Source: CAVPCY01 sp963770765
GTDB lineage: Bacteria > Actinomycetota > Coriobacteriia > Anaerosomatales > PHET01
Length of the DNA stretch: 64,000 nucleotides
Direction: 5' to 3'
Assembly: GCA_963770765.1 (NCBI GenBank)
Contig: CAVYQS010000015.1
Location: 62,001-126,000 of the forward strand
The position numbers were made by a program, and so were the translations under genes. This document shows, one piece after another, positions 39,933 through 47,824 of this stretch. The notes under the pieces were generated by a model. It saw nothing but the letters and a program-made list of their open reading frames with translations. It was not told the DNA's origin and searched no databases. The stretch's first letter is position 1. Each line of letters opens with the position of its first letter.

Positions 39933-41066
39933 TTGGAATGTACGGTTGCCCTATCCGGGGGGTCCACCGAGTCCGCAGTTGCTCAACGGCGATTCGGGCC
40001 GTTTCGCACAACTGACGGGCGGCTGCGATTCCTCGATCTGGCCCGCGGCCTAGCAATCATCTTCATGGTGCTCCAGCATGTGCAGATTGTGTTCGCGGTC
40101 GGCGCTGGTGAGTCATCGGCACTCGGCCAGGTGTTCCTCTTGCTGGGAACCGCGCCCGCCGCACCGGTGTTCATGGTCGTCATGGGATTCTTGTATGGGA
40201 GTTCGGTAGGTGACGACTTGGCTAGCGGTATCGTGCGTGGGCTCAAGCTCTTCGCACTAGGTTACGCGCTCAACCTCGTCCGCTTCGTCATCCCGGGTGT
40301 GCTTGCAGGCGGAAGCGCGACTGCGCAGGCCTTTCTCGGACCCGATTGGTGGGGTCCGTTCTTCGAGATCGATATCCTCCAGCTCGCCGGCCTCTCACTC
40401 GCGCTCCTTGCCCCAGTGAAGAGGTATGTTCGCGATCCTCGAGCGGTCTTGGCGCTGGCTGCAGGCGTGGCAGCACTTTCGCCGCTTCTCTGGGGTGCGG
40501 GCGGGGGCGTCGTCCTTGATCCGCTGTGGGGAGTTGGCGACTGGGTGTCCTTCCCCCTGTTCCCCTGGGTGGCCTACCCGCTGCTTGGACTGTCCCTCGC
40601 CAGATTCACTGTCAGGGCGACCTCGGCAAGTCGGCTGATCCACTCTTGGACCTTTGCGGGTGCTGCCGTGTTGTTCATCGGAGCTGCATTTGCCCTGCTT
40701 GCACCGGCAAGTACGGGGATTCTCGCGTTTGGCGACTACTACCGCAGCGGTCTGCCGGTGCAACTCATGTTGGCGGGCTTCGTCCTGCTCTGGCTGTCGC
40801 TGATGTGGTGGCTGGATGAGCGCCTATCGTGGCGAGCGATACCGAGGTACCTCACCTCACTGAGCCGCAATATCACTGCCATCTACGTGATCCAGTGGGT
40901 GTTGATCGGATGGTTGGCGATCGTGTTCGGCGTGATGGGCCAGCCTTCGTGGGCTGCGGCCATGGCGGCGCTTCCGATTCTTGTCGTGAGTCATCTGCTT
41001 GCACTTGGCTATAAGCGCATGAGTCGCAGCCGTCGTGCAGTTCGGCCGGCAGAAGTCCGGGGCTGA
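39933..41066 (+). CDS. Cassette 7: multi-span acyltransferase-like membrane protein
   Basis: A 377-residue protein with about ten membrane segments. The early RLRFLDLARGLAIIFMVLQH with a His at the first helix end resembles DUF1624/HGSNAT and OafA-type acyltransferases that modify sugars across the membrane. TTG 39933 follows AGAAGGAGGG; the upstream open frame starts inside attC. Largest cassette gene of this class here. The acceptor is unknown. Confidence 0.75.
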   Translation: MECTVALSGGSTESAVAQRRFGPFRTTDGRLRFLDLARGLAIIFMVLQHVQIVFAVGAGESSALGQVFLLLGTAPAAPVFMVVMGFLYGSSVGDDLASGIVRGLKLFALGYALNLVRFVIPGVLAGGSATAQAFLGPDWWGPFFEIDILQLAGLSLALLAPVKRYVRDPRAVLALAAGVAALSPLLWGAGGGVVLDPLWGVGDWVSFPLFPWVAYPLLGLSLARFTVRATSASRLIHSWTFAGAAVLFIGAAFALLAPASTGILAFGDYYRSGLPVQLMLAGFVLLWLSLMWWLDERLSWRAIPRYLTSLSRNITAIYVIQWVLIGWLAIVFGVMGQPSWAAAMAALPILVVSHLLALGYKRMSRSRRAVRPAEVRG

Positions 41067-41104
41067 TGCGGCTCCTTGCCTGCGCCTCGGGTGCGCTCCC
41101 CAAT

Positions 41105-41189
41105 GCCTAACAAGCGCATCGAGCAGAACGTCAAGAGCTAGACTGACCAGAATGCGCGCGGGCGTCTGCTCATGCGCAACACGTTAGCT
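41105..41189 (+). repeat. attC site, cassette 7
   Basis: Left core GCCTAAC complements leading TTAGGC; right core GTTAGCT. Confidence 0.9.
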
Positions 41190-41207
41190 GGACAAAGGGG
41201 ATCTCGG

Positions 41208-41771
41208 GTGACTGTCGAGGAGGCTCAGCGCGACATGCGACTCGGCCTGCTGGGTGGCTTCATGGGCCAATTGGTGTCCGGCATCCTCTGGTTCGTATCG
41301 GCAGCACTCGCGACGTGGGGAACACCACGCGCCGCCGTCGCGTTCTTGGTGGCTGCGGGGTTCTTCATCTTCCCGCTCACGAAGTTTGGGCTCAGGCTCA
41401 TGGGGCATCGATCACGGGTGTCGCAGGACAATCCGCTCAACGGTCTCGGGATGCAGAGCGCCTTCGTCCTGCCACTCTCTCTGCTACTCGTCGGCGCAGC
41501 TGCTCTGTACCGGATCGAGTGGTTCTATCCGGCGTTCATGATTGTCCTCGGCGCGCACTATCTACCGTTCGTGACCTTGTACGGCATGCGCATGTTCTAC
41601 GCCCTGGCCGCCATCCTTGTCGGGGCCGGGGTCGTGCTGGCGCTCTATCTACCGCTGTCCTTCAGTGCAGGCGCATGGTTCACGGCGGCCGTGCTCGTTC
41701 TATTCGCGTTCATCGGTCGGCGCGTCGCAAGTGCCGAGCTGGCAGGTTCGCGCTCGGTGCCCGCCAGCTAA
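41208..41771 (+). CDS. Cassette 8: DUF7010-like membrane protein
   Basis: A 187-residue protein starting at GTG. TVEEAQRDMRLGLLGGFMGQ leads into six hydrophobic segments, with GTPRAAVAFLVAAGFFIFPL and WFYPAFMIVLGAHYLPFVTLYGM in the middle. This pattern fits the DUF7010 group of small membrane proteins; the family has no known function. Stop codon lies inside attC. Confidence 0.7.
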   Translation: MTVEEAQRDMRLGLLGGFMGQLVSGILWFVSAALATWGTPRAAVAFLVAAGFFIFPLTKFGLRLMGHRSRVSQDNPLNGLGMQSAFVLPLSLLLVGAAALYRIEWFYPAFMIVLGAHYLPFVTLYGMRMFYALAAILVGAGVVLALYLPLSFSAGAWFTAAVLVLFAFIGRRVASAELAGSRSVPAS

Positions 41772-41849
41772 CAGGCGCATCGAGCGGACACCGCCAGGTT
41801 AGAATCATCCCGAAGCGCTTGAGTGCCGCTCATGCGCAACACGTTAGCT
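41766..41849 (+). repeat. attC site, cassette 8
   Basis: Left core AGCTAAC complements leading TTAGCT; right core GTTAGCT. AGCGGA/GCCGCT arms. Confidence 0.9.
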
Positions 41850-41944
41850 ACACTTGGGACGCCTCGGCTGCGGATCTCCATCGCGGTTCCCCGTCTCGCG
41901 GGAATACACCGGTCGTACGGATTTCTCGGCGATTGGAGCGACTT

Positions 41945-42454
41945 ATGGATGCAGGTCGCGTCATTGACGCGCTGAATGCGGCCAGATCGCGCGAGCTGGC
42001 GGTGATCATCCAGTACATGGAGCATCACTACGTGGCGGCAAGCCTGGTCGGCATGCCATCGTTCGTGAAGCAGACTCGGGGCGACATCTGGGTAGGCGCC
42101 CATGGCTCGGGATTCGGGGCCCGTTTGGTCGGCATGCCTGGACCCGTCGTCACGCTGAAGTCGGTCGCCAAGGTAGAGATGCTGCATGCGCAGAGCTTCG
42201 GCAATCGAGTCACTGCGCTCGGCGGCATCCCTACGGTTACCCCCGGGGAACGCTGCAAGGCCTCAAGCGTGCCTGAGATGCTCAGGCTCGACGTGGCAGC
42301 TGAGGATGAGGCGATCTGTCTGTATGCGGAGAGCATGGACATGTGTCGCAGCGAGGGCGATGAAGTCAGCGGCGCGCTCTTCGAAAGCATCCTCCGTGAC
42401 GAGATCGCACATTCCGCTGCGTTCCGTGCGCTGAACGAGGGAGCAAACGCCTAG
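41945..42454 (+). CDS. Cassette 9: bacterioferritin-like diiron protein with an inserted loop
   Basis: A 169-residue four-helix ferritin-like protein. Helix A has ARSRELAVIIQYMEHHY, helix B KVEMLHAQSFGNRVTALGG (ExxH), helix C LRLDVAAEDEAI (Glu), helix D ESILRDEIAHSAAF (ExxH), so the diiron ligands appear complete. Between A and B residues about 35-61 are extra: an 81-bp in-frame insert bounded by a 12-bp direct repeat (GGTCGGCATGCC at 42046-42057 and 42127-42138). Role in iron handling or peroxide defence is inferred. Confidence 0.78.
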   Translation: MDAGRVIDALNAARSRELAVIIQYMEHHYVAASLVGMPSFVKQTRGDIWVGAHGSGFGARLVGMPGPVVTLKSVAKVEMLHAQSFGNRVTALGGIPTVTPGERCKASSVPEMLRLDVAAEDEAICLYAESMDMCRSEGDEVSGALFESILRDEIAHSAAFRALNEGANA

Positions 42455-42497
42455 GCCATTGGGCCTGGATACCCGTGTTGTTCGGGTCGTGCTGGGT

Positions 42498-42580
42498 AGC
42501 TAACAAAGGCATCGAGCGGACGGCGTCAGCGCTAGACTGAAGCGAGGCATGGGCCGCCGCTCATGCCTAACACGTTAGGC
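42498..42580 (+). repeat. attC site, cassette 9
   Basis: Left core AGCTAAC complements leading TTAGCT; right core GTTAGGC. Confidence 0.9.
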
Positions 42581-42594
42581 CGAGGCCAGCGGCC

Positions 42595-42647
42595 TTGCCA
42601 CGACTCCGAACGTGGGTATACTGCAAGTTGTACATTCTAGCGTACAA
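42595..42647 (+). promoter_or_regulatory. Promoter and operator of toxin-antitoxin cassette 10
   Basis: TTGCCA (42595-42600), 16 bases, TATACT (42617-42622). Directly after it lies the inverted repeat TTGTAC/GTACAA (42628-42633, 42642-42647), a likely autoregulation operator 11 bases before the antitoxin start. Confidence 0.75.
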
Positions 42648-42658
42648 GGAGCAGCATT

Positions 42659-42937
42659 ATGCGCCCACTCAAGCTCGATGAGGACATCCGCCCGCTTTCG
42701 GAGTTCCGCTCTGAGATCGCCTCATTCGTCAAGCGCGTGAATGACACGAAACGTCCGCTCGTACTCACGCAACATGGCCGTGGCGCCGTGGTCGTGGTCG
42801 ACATCGCGGAGTACGCGGCGATGCGCGAACGGCTGGAGACACTCGATGACATCGTTGCCGCGCGCGCACAGCTCGTCGCCGGCGAGGGCGTCGCGCATGA
42901 CGAAGCCAAAGCGCAGGTCCTCGGCAGGCTAGCCTAG
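42659..42937 (+). CDS. Cassette 10: Phd/YefM-type antitoxin
   Basis: A 92-residue Phd/YefM antitoxin: PLSEFRSEIASFVKRVNDTK, RPLVLTQHGRGAVVVVDIAEY and a helical tail that ends KAQVLGRLA. It resembles the cassette 6 antitoxin in plan but is clearly a different sequence. AAGGAGCAGC precedes the ATG. One base separates it from the toxin gene. Confidence 0.88.
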   Translation: MRPLKLDEDIRPLSEFRSEIASFVKRVNDTKRPLVLTQHGRGAVVVVDIAEYAAMRERLETLDDIVAARAQLVAGEGVAHDEAKAQVLGRLA

Positions 42938-42938
42938 G

Positions 42939-43244
42939 ATGCGGGTCATTTGGTCGCCGCGAGCGATCGATCGAGTGGTCGAGATCGCAGGCTACATCGC
43001 CCAGGACAGTCCCAGCGAAGCGCGGGCATGGGTCGAGCGTCTCTTCGGACACGTCGATCAGCAGCTCTCAGCGTTCCCACTGAGCGGCAAGCCCGCCCGC
43101 GACGTGGACACAGACGATGCGCGCGAGCTCGTATTCGAGTCATATCGCGTCTTCTACGACGTGGGCGACGCTGTCGAGATTCTCACGGTCAGGCGCGGAA
43201 GCGAGCTCGTCGACGCGGATGAGCTGCGATCGGGCCCGGCCTAA
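42939..43244 (+). CDS. Cassette 10: ParE-type toxin
   Basis: A 101-residue ParE/RelE-superfamily toxin: VIWSPRAIDRVVEIAGYIAQ, WVERLFGHVDQQLSAFPLSG, ARELVFESYRVFYDVGDAVE and ILTVRRGSELVD. The lead WSPxAxxDLxEIxxYIA-like pattern and the RVFY strand are ParE hallmarks. Stop codon lies within attC. Confidence 0.88.
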   Translation: MRVIWSPRAIDRVVEIAGYIAQDSPSEARAWVERLFGHVDQQLSAFPLSGKPARDVDTDDARELVFESYRVFYDVGDAVEILTVRRGSELVDADELRSGPA

Positions 43245-43322
43245 CAAGCGCATCGAGCGGTCGCCGCAAGGTTAGAATCGTCCCTAAGCGCCTGAGCGCC
43301 GCTCATGCGCAACACGTTAGGT
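43239..43322 (+). repeat. attC site, cassette 10
   Basis: Left core GCCTAAC complements leading TTAGGC; right core GTTAGGT. AGCGGT/GCCGCT arms. Confidence 0.9.
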
Positions 43323-43328
43323 GGTCAG

Positions 43329-43844
43329 ATGCGTTTCCGCGTGCACGAGACCTTCGGTACCGATGTCGTTCTCGCCAGCGTCAGTTGTGACGACGACGGC
43401 AATGGCGAGCCGTCACCGTGGAGCGGCGCGTGGCATATCGACATGCGTCGATTCGAGCACTTCTTGGATCATGGTCTTCGCCCGCTGTCTTTTGGCGACG
43501 CCGTTGTCTCGGTCGGCTACGATCTCACGGTCGCTGACTACGTCAAGTGGAATCCGTACCAGTTCTCGGACGAGCCGTACTCTCACAAATCCTGGAACCG
43601 GCGAGACCGAGCGTTGGTCTTGACGAACGAGATCGAGTGGAACGTGGTCAAAGACCTCGGCGCCCAGGCCCAATTGGGTTACCTGAAGTCAGCTCTCGCC
43701 GCGACACTGGATCGGGAGTTCAAGTTTCGTAGAGAGCCGGTGCCGTTCGACCAGCTGGCGTTTGCTGAGGCGCTTTCGAGCATTCTGGACCTGCTGTCCT
43801 TGCGAGACGTTGCCTTGGAAGCTCGTAGCCAAGAGCCAGGCTAG
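43329..43844 (+). CDS. Cassette 11: hypothetical protein
   Basis: A 171-residue soluble protein, MRFRVHETFGTDVVLASVSC at the start, then WSGAWHIDMRRFEHFLDHGL and YVKWNPYQFSDEPYSHKSWN. It starts 7 bases after the core site without a clear ribosome site. Aromatic-rich and acidic, no membrane segment, no family recognised. Confidence 0.6.
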   Translation: MRFRVHETFGTDVVLASVSCDDDGNGEPSPWSGAWHIDMRRFEHFLDHGLRPLSFGDAVVSVGYDLTVADYVKWNPYQFSDEPYSHKSWNRRDRALVLTNEIEWNVVKDLGAQAQLGYLKSALAATLDREFKFRREPVPFDQLAFAEALSSILDLLSLRDVALEARSQEPG

Positions 43845-43852
43845 TCCCGGCC

Positions 43853-43937
43853 GCCTAACAATGGCATCGAGCAGAACGCCAGACGGTAGACTGGCCTGAG
43901 AGGGCGTGCGCGTCTGCTCATGCCAAACACGTTAGAG
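43853..43937 (+). repeat. attC site, cassette 11
   Basis: Left core GCCTAAC against leading TTAGGT (one G-T type mismatch); right core GTTAGAG. Confidence 0.88.
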
Positions 43938-43974
43938 CGACAGGACGTCAACTTCTCGGCTCGCAGTTCGGGTG

Positions 43975-44001
43975 TTGCGACTGTACCAATTGTGGTACAG
44001 T
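43975..44001 (+). promoter_or_regulatory. Promoter/operator of toxin-antitoxin cassette 12
   Basis: CTGTACCA-ATTG-TGGTACAG (43981-44000) is a perfect 8-bp inverted repeat lying between a TTGCGA -35-like hexamer and TACAGT, directly before the toxin ATG at 44008. Transcription may be leaderless. Confidence 0.7.
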
Positions 44002-44007
44002 CCTTGC

Positions 44008-44367
44008 ATGGGCGAACCCGGTGACCAGGAATCCATCTTGTCTGTCGTCTTCTATGCCACCGCAGCCGGCAACGAGCCGGTACGGGCCTGGTTGCTCGAG
44101 CTGTCTCGCGATAATCGGCGCGCGGTCGGCTTCGACATCAAGACGGCGCAGTACGGCTGGCCACTCGGCATGCCGCTCATCCGCAAGCTCGAACCGGGCT
44201 TGTGGGAGGTCCGGTCTCACATCGCCGCCGGAATCGCACGGGTGCTGTTCACGGTGGACGGCGACACGATGATTCTTCTCCACGGATTCGTGAAGAAGTC
44301 GCAGAAGACGCCAGCTGCTGACCTGAAGACGGCCAAGCAGCGTATGGCGGACCTGCAGAAAGGGTGA
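44008..44367 (+). CDS. Cassette 12: HigB/Gp49-type toxin
   Basis: A 119-residue phage-derived Gp49-like (HigB/RelE superfamily) toxin: SVVFYATAAGNEPVRAWLLEL, then MPLIRKLEPGLWEVRSHI, ARVLFTVDGDTMILLHGFVKKSQKTP. The LWExR and LLHGFxKKxQKTP motifs are diagnostic. It precedes its antitoxin, the HigBA order, and overlaps it by four bases (GTGA). Confidence 0.88.
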   Translation: MGEPGDQESILSVVFYATAAGNEPVRAWLLELSRDNRRAVGFDIKTAQYGWPLGMPLIRKLEPGLWEVRSHIAAGIARVLFTVDGDTMILLHGFVKKSQKTPAADLKTAKQRMADLQKG

Positions 44368-44657
44368 GTACGTTGGCTAACAAGCATATCGGGGGCCGCT
44401 TCGACGACTTCCTGCGTGACGAGGGGATGTTTGACGACGCGGAGGCCGTTGCGACCAAACGCGTCATCGCTTACCAGATTGCCCAGGAGATGGAGCTCGC
44501 CCACATCTCGCAGACCGAGCTCGCCCGGCGTATGAAGACGAGTCGCTCCGCCGTCGAGCGCCTTCTCGATCCAGCGAATCCCTCGGTGACGCTGTCGACT
44601 CTGGAGCGCGCTGCCAGTGCGGTCGGCAAGCGGCTCAAGGTCCAGCTCACGGCCTAG
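44364..44657 (+). CDS. Cassette 12: HigA-type HTH antitoxin
   Basis: A 97-residue XRE-family helix-turn-helix protein: KRVIAYQIAQEMELAHISQT, ELARRMKTSRSAVERLLDP and NPSVTLSTLERAASAVGKRL. It should bind the 43981-44000 palindrome and neutralise HigB. GTG start overlaps the toxin stop. Confidence 0.88.
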   Translation: MSTLANKHIGGRFDDFLRDEGMFDDAEAVATKRVIAYQIAQEMELAHISQTELARRMKTSRSAVERLLDPANPSVTLSTLERAASAVGKRLKVQLTA

Positions 44658-44665
44658 GGCCTGCG

Positions 44666-44749
44666 CTCTAACAAAGGCATCGAGCGGGCAGCGCAAGGTA
44701 GAATCCACCTGATCGGTATTGACCGCCGCTCATGCCTAACACGTTAGAA
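44666..44749 (+). repeat. attC site, cassette 12
   Basis: Left core CTCTAAC complements leading TTAGAG; right core GTTAGAA. Confidence 0.9.
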
Positions 44750-44790
44750 CGAGGCCCATAACCGCCCTCCGGGAGCGGGGGGTGCAATAG

Positions 44791-44825
44791 TAACGCTTGA
44801 CGTTATTCACGCACGGCGTTATTAT
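44791..44825 (+). promoter_or_regulatory. Promoter and operator of toxin-antitoxin cassette 13
   Basis: TTGACG (44797-44802), 17 bases, TATTAT (44820-44825): the best sigma-70-type promoter in the window. TAACGC (44791-44796) and GCGTTA (44816-44821) form an inverted repeat overlapping both hexamers, a probable HigA operator. Confidence 0.8.
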
Positions 44826-44831
44826 CAACAC

Positions 44832-45110
44832 ATGATCGTCTCGTTCCGTGACTCCGACACTGAGGCTCTGGCCGGCGGCAAGCGCGTCAAGCGCTATGTC
44901 GCCTTCGAGTCGGTCGCCCGGCGAAAGCTTCGCCAGCTCGAGATCGCCGGTCGGCTCGACGACCTGAGAGTCCCTCCCGGAAACAGGCTAGAGGCGCTCA
45001 AGGGCGATCGCGCCGGACAGCACAGTATCCGCATCAACGACCAGTATCGGGTGTGTTTCGTCTGGACCGCGGCCGGACCGCAAGACGTAGAGATCGTGGA
45101 CTACCACTAG
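44832..45110 (+). CDS. Cassette 13: HigB-type toxin
   Basis: A 92-residue HigB/RelE toxin (killer-protein group): MIVSFRDSDTEALAGGKRVK, ARRKLRQLEIAGRLDDLRVPPGNRLEAL, GDRAGQHSIRINDQYRVCFVW, VEIVDYH at the end. Residues of the ribosome-dependent RNase fold (SIRINDQYRVCF) are conserved. Six bases upstream of the TATTAT box end, so the mRNA is nearly leaderless. Confidence 0.92.
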   Translation: MIVSFRDSDTEALAGGKRVKRYVAFESVARRKLRQLEIAGRLDDLRVPPGNRLEALKGDRAGQHSIRINDQYRVCFVWTAAGPQDVEIVDYH

Positions 45111-45115
45111 AGGTG

Positions 45116-45418
45116 ATGGATATGGCGACCACATTGGCACCGGTGACCCCCGGCGAGTTGTTGCTTGAGGAGTTTCTGCTCCCCATGGGCATCTCGCAGT
45201 ACCGCCTTGCGAAGGAGATCGGGGTGCCGGCAACCCGTATCGGCGAGATCGTCGCTGGCCGCCGCTCAGTCACGGCCGACACCGATTTGCGGCTGTGCCG
45301 CTTCTTCGGGCTGTCGGACGGTTATTGGCTGCGAGCCCAAGCCGCCTACGACACCGAGGTCGCGCACGAGCGCCTTGCGCACGAGCTCGAGAAGATCCAT
45401 CCGTGGACGGCGGCATAG
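45116..45418 (+). CDS. Cassette 13: HigA-type antitoxin
   Basis: A 100-residue HigA antitoxin: LAPVTPGELLLEEFLLPMGI, SQYRLAKEIGVPATRIGEIV, AGRRSVTADTDLRLCRFFGL and SDGYWLRAQAAYDTEVA are all hallmark segments. It starts five bases after the toxin stop; a second ATG two codons on is possible. Confidence 0.93.
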   Translation: MDMATTLAPVTPGELLLEEFLLPMGISQYRLAKEIGVPATRIGEIVAGRRSVTADTDLRLCRFFGLSDGYWLRAQAAYDTEVAHERLAHELEKIHPWTAA

Positions 45419-45431
45419 GCCTGGGGGCCCG

Positions 45432-45517
45432 TTCTAACAAGCGCATCGAGCAGATGGTGCAAGGTAGACTGCTGAATAGAGGCGCATGGCCACTGCTCAT
45501 GCGCAACAACGTTAGCC
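45432..45517 (+). repeat. attC site, cassette 13
   Basis: Left core TTCTAAC complements leading TTAGAA; right core GTTAGCC. Confidence 0.9.
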
Positions 45518-45574
45518 ATGCCTGATCTGAATGCCGTTCAAGGTGTCTGTTCGTCGGTTGCGCGGGGGGCCGTC

Positions 45575-46084
45575 ATGGATTCTGATCGCGGTTCGATTTC
45601 TGAGGGGAAGCCGCCGGCAGTCGATACGTGGGCGCCGGGCTGGGCTTCGTGGATGTTCGCCACTGCCCCGTTGATTGCGCTGGTGAGTGCGACGTTCTCC
45701 GCCGCCGCGGCGGTGCTCATCGTGCCGTTGTTTGATCTCACTCCACTGATCGTCTTGGTGGTTGTGGCGTCGACCCGGCCGTGGCGCGGTGTGGCGCGCA
45801 CCTGGCTCATGATCACGGCCGTGGTCGCCGCAGTGATGGTCATCGAGTGGGCGTGTGCCTACACGATGTTCGCGCTCTCCGGCGGTTCAATCGACACGTT
45901 CTTCGGAGCCCGGGCAATCAGTATCCTGTCGGCGATTTGGTGGATCTATCCGGCGCAGCTGGTCCTCCTCCTACTTGTGTTCGGCTTCGGCGCAGTCGCC
46001 TCGTTCATCGGCATCCGCAAGGCCGGGACGTGCGACGCGGTGTCGCCGGGTGCTCCAAGCGGGGCAGCAGCGTCGGATGGCTAA
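45575..46084 (+). CDS. Cassette 14: four-segment membrane protein
   Basis: A 169-residue protein with four hydrophobic segments (about 28-52, 54-68, 75-98, 117-142) in the ATG frame preceded by GGGGGG. An ATG at 45518, one base after the core site, is in frame but has no ribosome site. Ends in a Ser/Ala/Gly tail into attC. Family not recognised. Confidence 0.68.
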   Translation: MDSDRGSISEGKPPAVDTWAPGWASWMFATAPLIALVSATFSAAAAVLIVPLFDLTPLIVLVVVASTRPWRGVARTWLMITAVVAAVMVIEWACAYTMFALSGGSIDTFFGARAISILSAIWWIYPAQLVLLLLVFGFGAVASFIGIRKAGTCDAVSPGAPSGAAASDG

Positions 46085-46163
46085 CAAAGGCATCGAGCAG
46101 AATGCCAGAAGGTAGACTGACCAGGAAGCGTGAGCGCTTCTGCTCATGCCCAACACGTTGGGC
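46079..46163 (+). repeat. attC site, cassette 14
   Basis: Left core GGCTAAC complements leading TTAGCC; right core GTTGGGC. Confidence 0.9.
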
Positions 46164-46216
46164 AGACAGAAGTCCGACGCGGCGCGGCAGATGCGAATCG
46201 GGGGGAGGGGCTCCCT

Positions 46217-46558
46217 GTGGAGGCACTCGCTGGTCTGAACTTGGCCCTGGCGTTCGCGTTGGAACTCGCGATGCTCGCCGCCTTTGCCTACTTCGGTTTC
46301 CGGGCCACGGATCACGCGCTCATGCGCTGGGTCCTTGCGCTCGCCCTGCCCTTGTTGGTCGCGGCGCTCTGGGGCGCGATTCTTGCTCCAAAGGCGGCGA
46401 ACCGACTGCCAATGGTGCCCGGCGTGCTCTTGTCGCTGGGCCTGTTCCTACTCGCAGCATCGGCGCTTTATGGTTCGGCCCAACCTGGTCTGGCGGTCAT
46501 CATGGCAGTCGCCGCGGTCCTGCATGCGGCGCTCGCCCTCTTGTGGCACCAGTGGTGA
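46217..46558 (+). CDS. Cassette 15: YrdB/DUF2568-family membrane protein
   Basis: A 113-residue protein with four membrane segments starting at GTG after GGGGGAGGGG. LNLALAFALELAMLAAFAYF, GFRATDHALMRWVLALALPL, WGAILAPKAANRLP and a C-terminal AVAAVLHAALALLWHQW match the DUF2568 (YrdB) family, which is common in Gram-positive bacteria and has no known function. Confidence 0.82.
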   Translation: MEALAGLNLALAFALELAMLAAFAYFGFRATDHALMRWVLALALPLLVAALWGAILAPKAANRLPMVPGVLLSLGLFLLAASALYGSAQPGLAVIMAVAAVLHAALALLWHQW

Positions 46559-46579
46559 TTGCTCGATCTCGTTCGAGCT

Positions 46580-46664
46580 GCCCAACAAAGGCATCGAGCA
46601 GAACGCCAGACGGTAGACTGGCCTGAGAGGGCATGCGCGTCTGCTCATGCCCAACACGTTGGGC
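46580..46664 (+). repeat. attC site, cassette 15
   Basis: Left core GCCCAAC complements leading TTGGGC; right core GTTGGGC. Confidence 0.9.
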
Positions 46665-46681
46665 GGAACCAAGGGAGCAAG

Positions 46682-47200
46682 ATGGCTGAGGCGGGGCGCG
46701 AGCATTCGGCGGTCCCCGCGGCGGTTCTCTGGGCCGGGGGGTTCTGCGTCATCGCGATGGCGATTGCGGCATATTCGTTTGATGGGAAGGATGGCCTTCA
46801 GGGTCTCCTCTCAGCCTCTGATCTGTTCGGGCGGGGTTTCAACGCCCTGGACCTCCTTCTCGTTCCGCTGCAAGCGGGCCTTCTGCTGATTGCGGTGTTG
46901 TCCATGTGGGCCGCCTCCAGGTGGATCAGTGCGCCATCGCTTCGCGTTGTGCTGATAGCGGCTGAGTTCGCGAGCGCGGTCTTCGTCTTGGTCACGGTCA
47001 TCGGCTTCGAGGCACTTCAGATAGTCCTCAGTCCCGTTCCGATGCTCATGTGCCTGATTCCGCTGGCAACGACCGCGACTTATGCCGCGATCGCACGACG
47101 TCGTGCCGTGATGAGAGTACTCGGCGTAGCGTGGTTCACTTTCGCCGGTGGGGCGATGCTCTACGTCATCGGCGTCATCCTCTTCGGGTCACAGGGCTGA
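46682..47200 (+). CDS. Cassette 16: membrane protein
   Basis: A 172-residue protein with about five hydrophobic segments; ATG after AAGGGAGC. A short charged N-terminus (MAEAGREHS) is followed by VLWAGGFCVIAMAIAAYSFD. No family recognised. Confidence 0.68.
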   Translation: MAEAGREHSAVPAAVLWAGGFCVIAMAIAAYSFDGKDGLQGLLSASDLFGRGFNALDLLLVPLQAGLLLIAVLSMWAASRWISAPSLRVVLIAAEFASAVFVLVTVIGFEALQIVLSPVPMLMCLIPLATTATYAAIARRRAVMRVLGVAWFTFAGGAMLYVIGVILFGSQG

Positions 47201-47219
47201 CCGTCTGCATCCGGCGTTC

Positions 47220-47303
47220 GCCCAACCAAGGCATCGAGCGGACGGCGAGAGGTAGAATCAACCAGCACGGCATGGGCCGCCGCTCATGCCTAACACGTTC
47301 GAC
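47220..47303 (+). repeat. attC site, cassette 16
   Basis: Left core GCCCAAC complements leading TTGGGC. Right core GTTCGAC departs from GTTRRRY, yet the next cassette's left core GTCGAAC matches it exactly. Confidence 0.88.
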
Positions 47304-47321
47304 AGACATGGGGGAGCGGGT

Positions 47322-47675
47322 ATGGGCACTGTCAGCGCAAGTGGCCCCACCGTCGCTTCTGCGCCGATGGGGCGCTGGACGTCGGCGGCGGTCGGAGCCG
47401 GCATGGCCAGCGTCTTCAGCGCGATCGCTGCTGCCGCGGCGTTGGTCGTTAGCGTGCGTGCTGGCGACGAGGGGGAGGCGATCGTCCTTGTGGGGTTTGG
47501 CGCGCTCGGCCTAGCGCTCCTGCTCACACTTCTGAGCGTAGTCGCGACGGTTGTTGCGCTTGCTCGCCGTGAGGGGTATCTGGCTCTCTCGGCGCTCGCC
47601 TTTGTGGCGCTCACGCTCGCCGTTCTGTACCTAGCCCCGGCGTTGGGCTTATGGGCGGGTGGACTGCCCGGGTAG
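47322..47675 (+). CDS. Cassette 17: small membrane protein
   Basis: A 117-residue protein with three hydrophobic segments (about 20-43, 53-77, 84-108); ATG 47322 after GGGGGAGCGGGT. Family not recognised. Confidence 0.65.
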   Translation: MGTVSASGPTVASAPMGRWTSAAVGAGMASVFSAIAAAAALVVSVRAGDEGEAIVLVGFGALGLALLLTLLSVVATVVALARREGYLALSALAFVALTLAVLYLAPALGLWAGGLPG

Positions 47676-47682
47676 CCGGGCT

Positions 47683-47766
47683 GTCGAACAAGCGCATCGA
47701 GCGGTCGCCGCAAGGTTAGAATCGTCCCTAAGCGCTTGAGCGCCGCTCATGCGCAACACGTTAGCC
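47683..47766 (+). repeat. attC site, cassette 17
   Basis: Left core GTCGAAC complements the unusual leading TTCGAC of this cassette; right core GTTAGCC. Confidence 0.9.
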
Positions 47767-47824
47767 TGAGCACGGCGTGTGTGGGGCGCGAGCCGAAGCA
47801 CGTTTGAGTCGGGGGGCGATCGGC

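Noticed and set aside
44376..44400. CTAACAAGC inside the cassette 12 antitoxin gene as another attC left end
   Set aside because: No matching body or right core follows within 100 bases and it lies in a conserved-frame gene.
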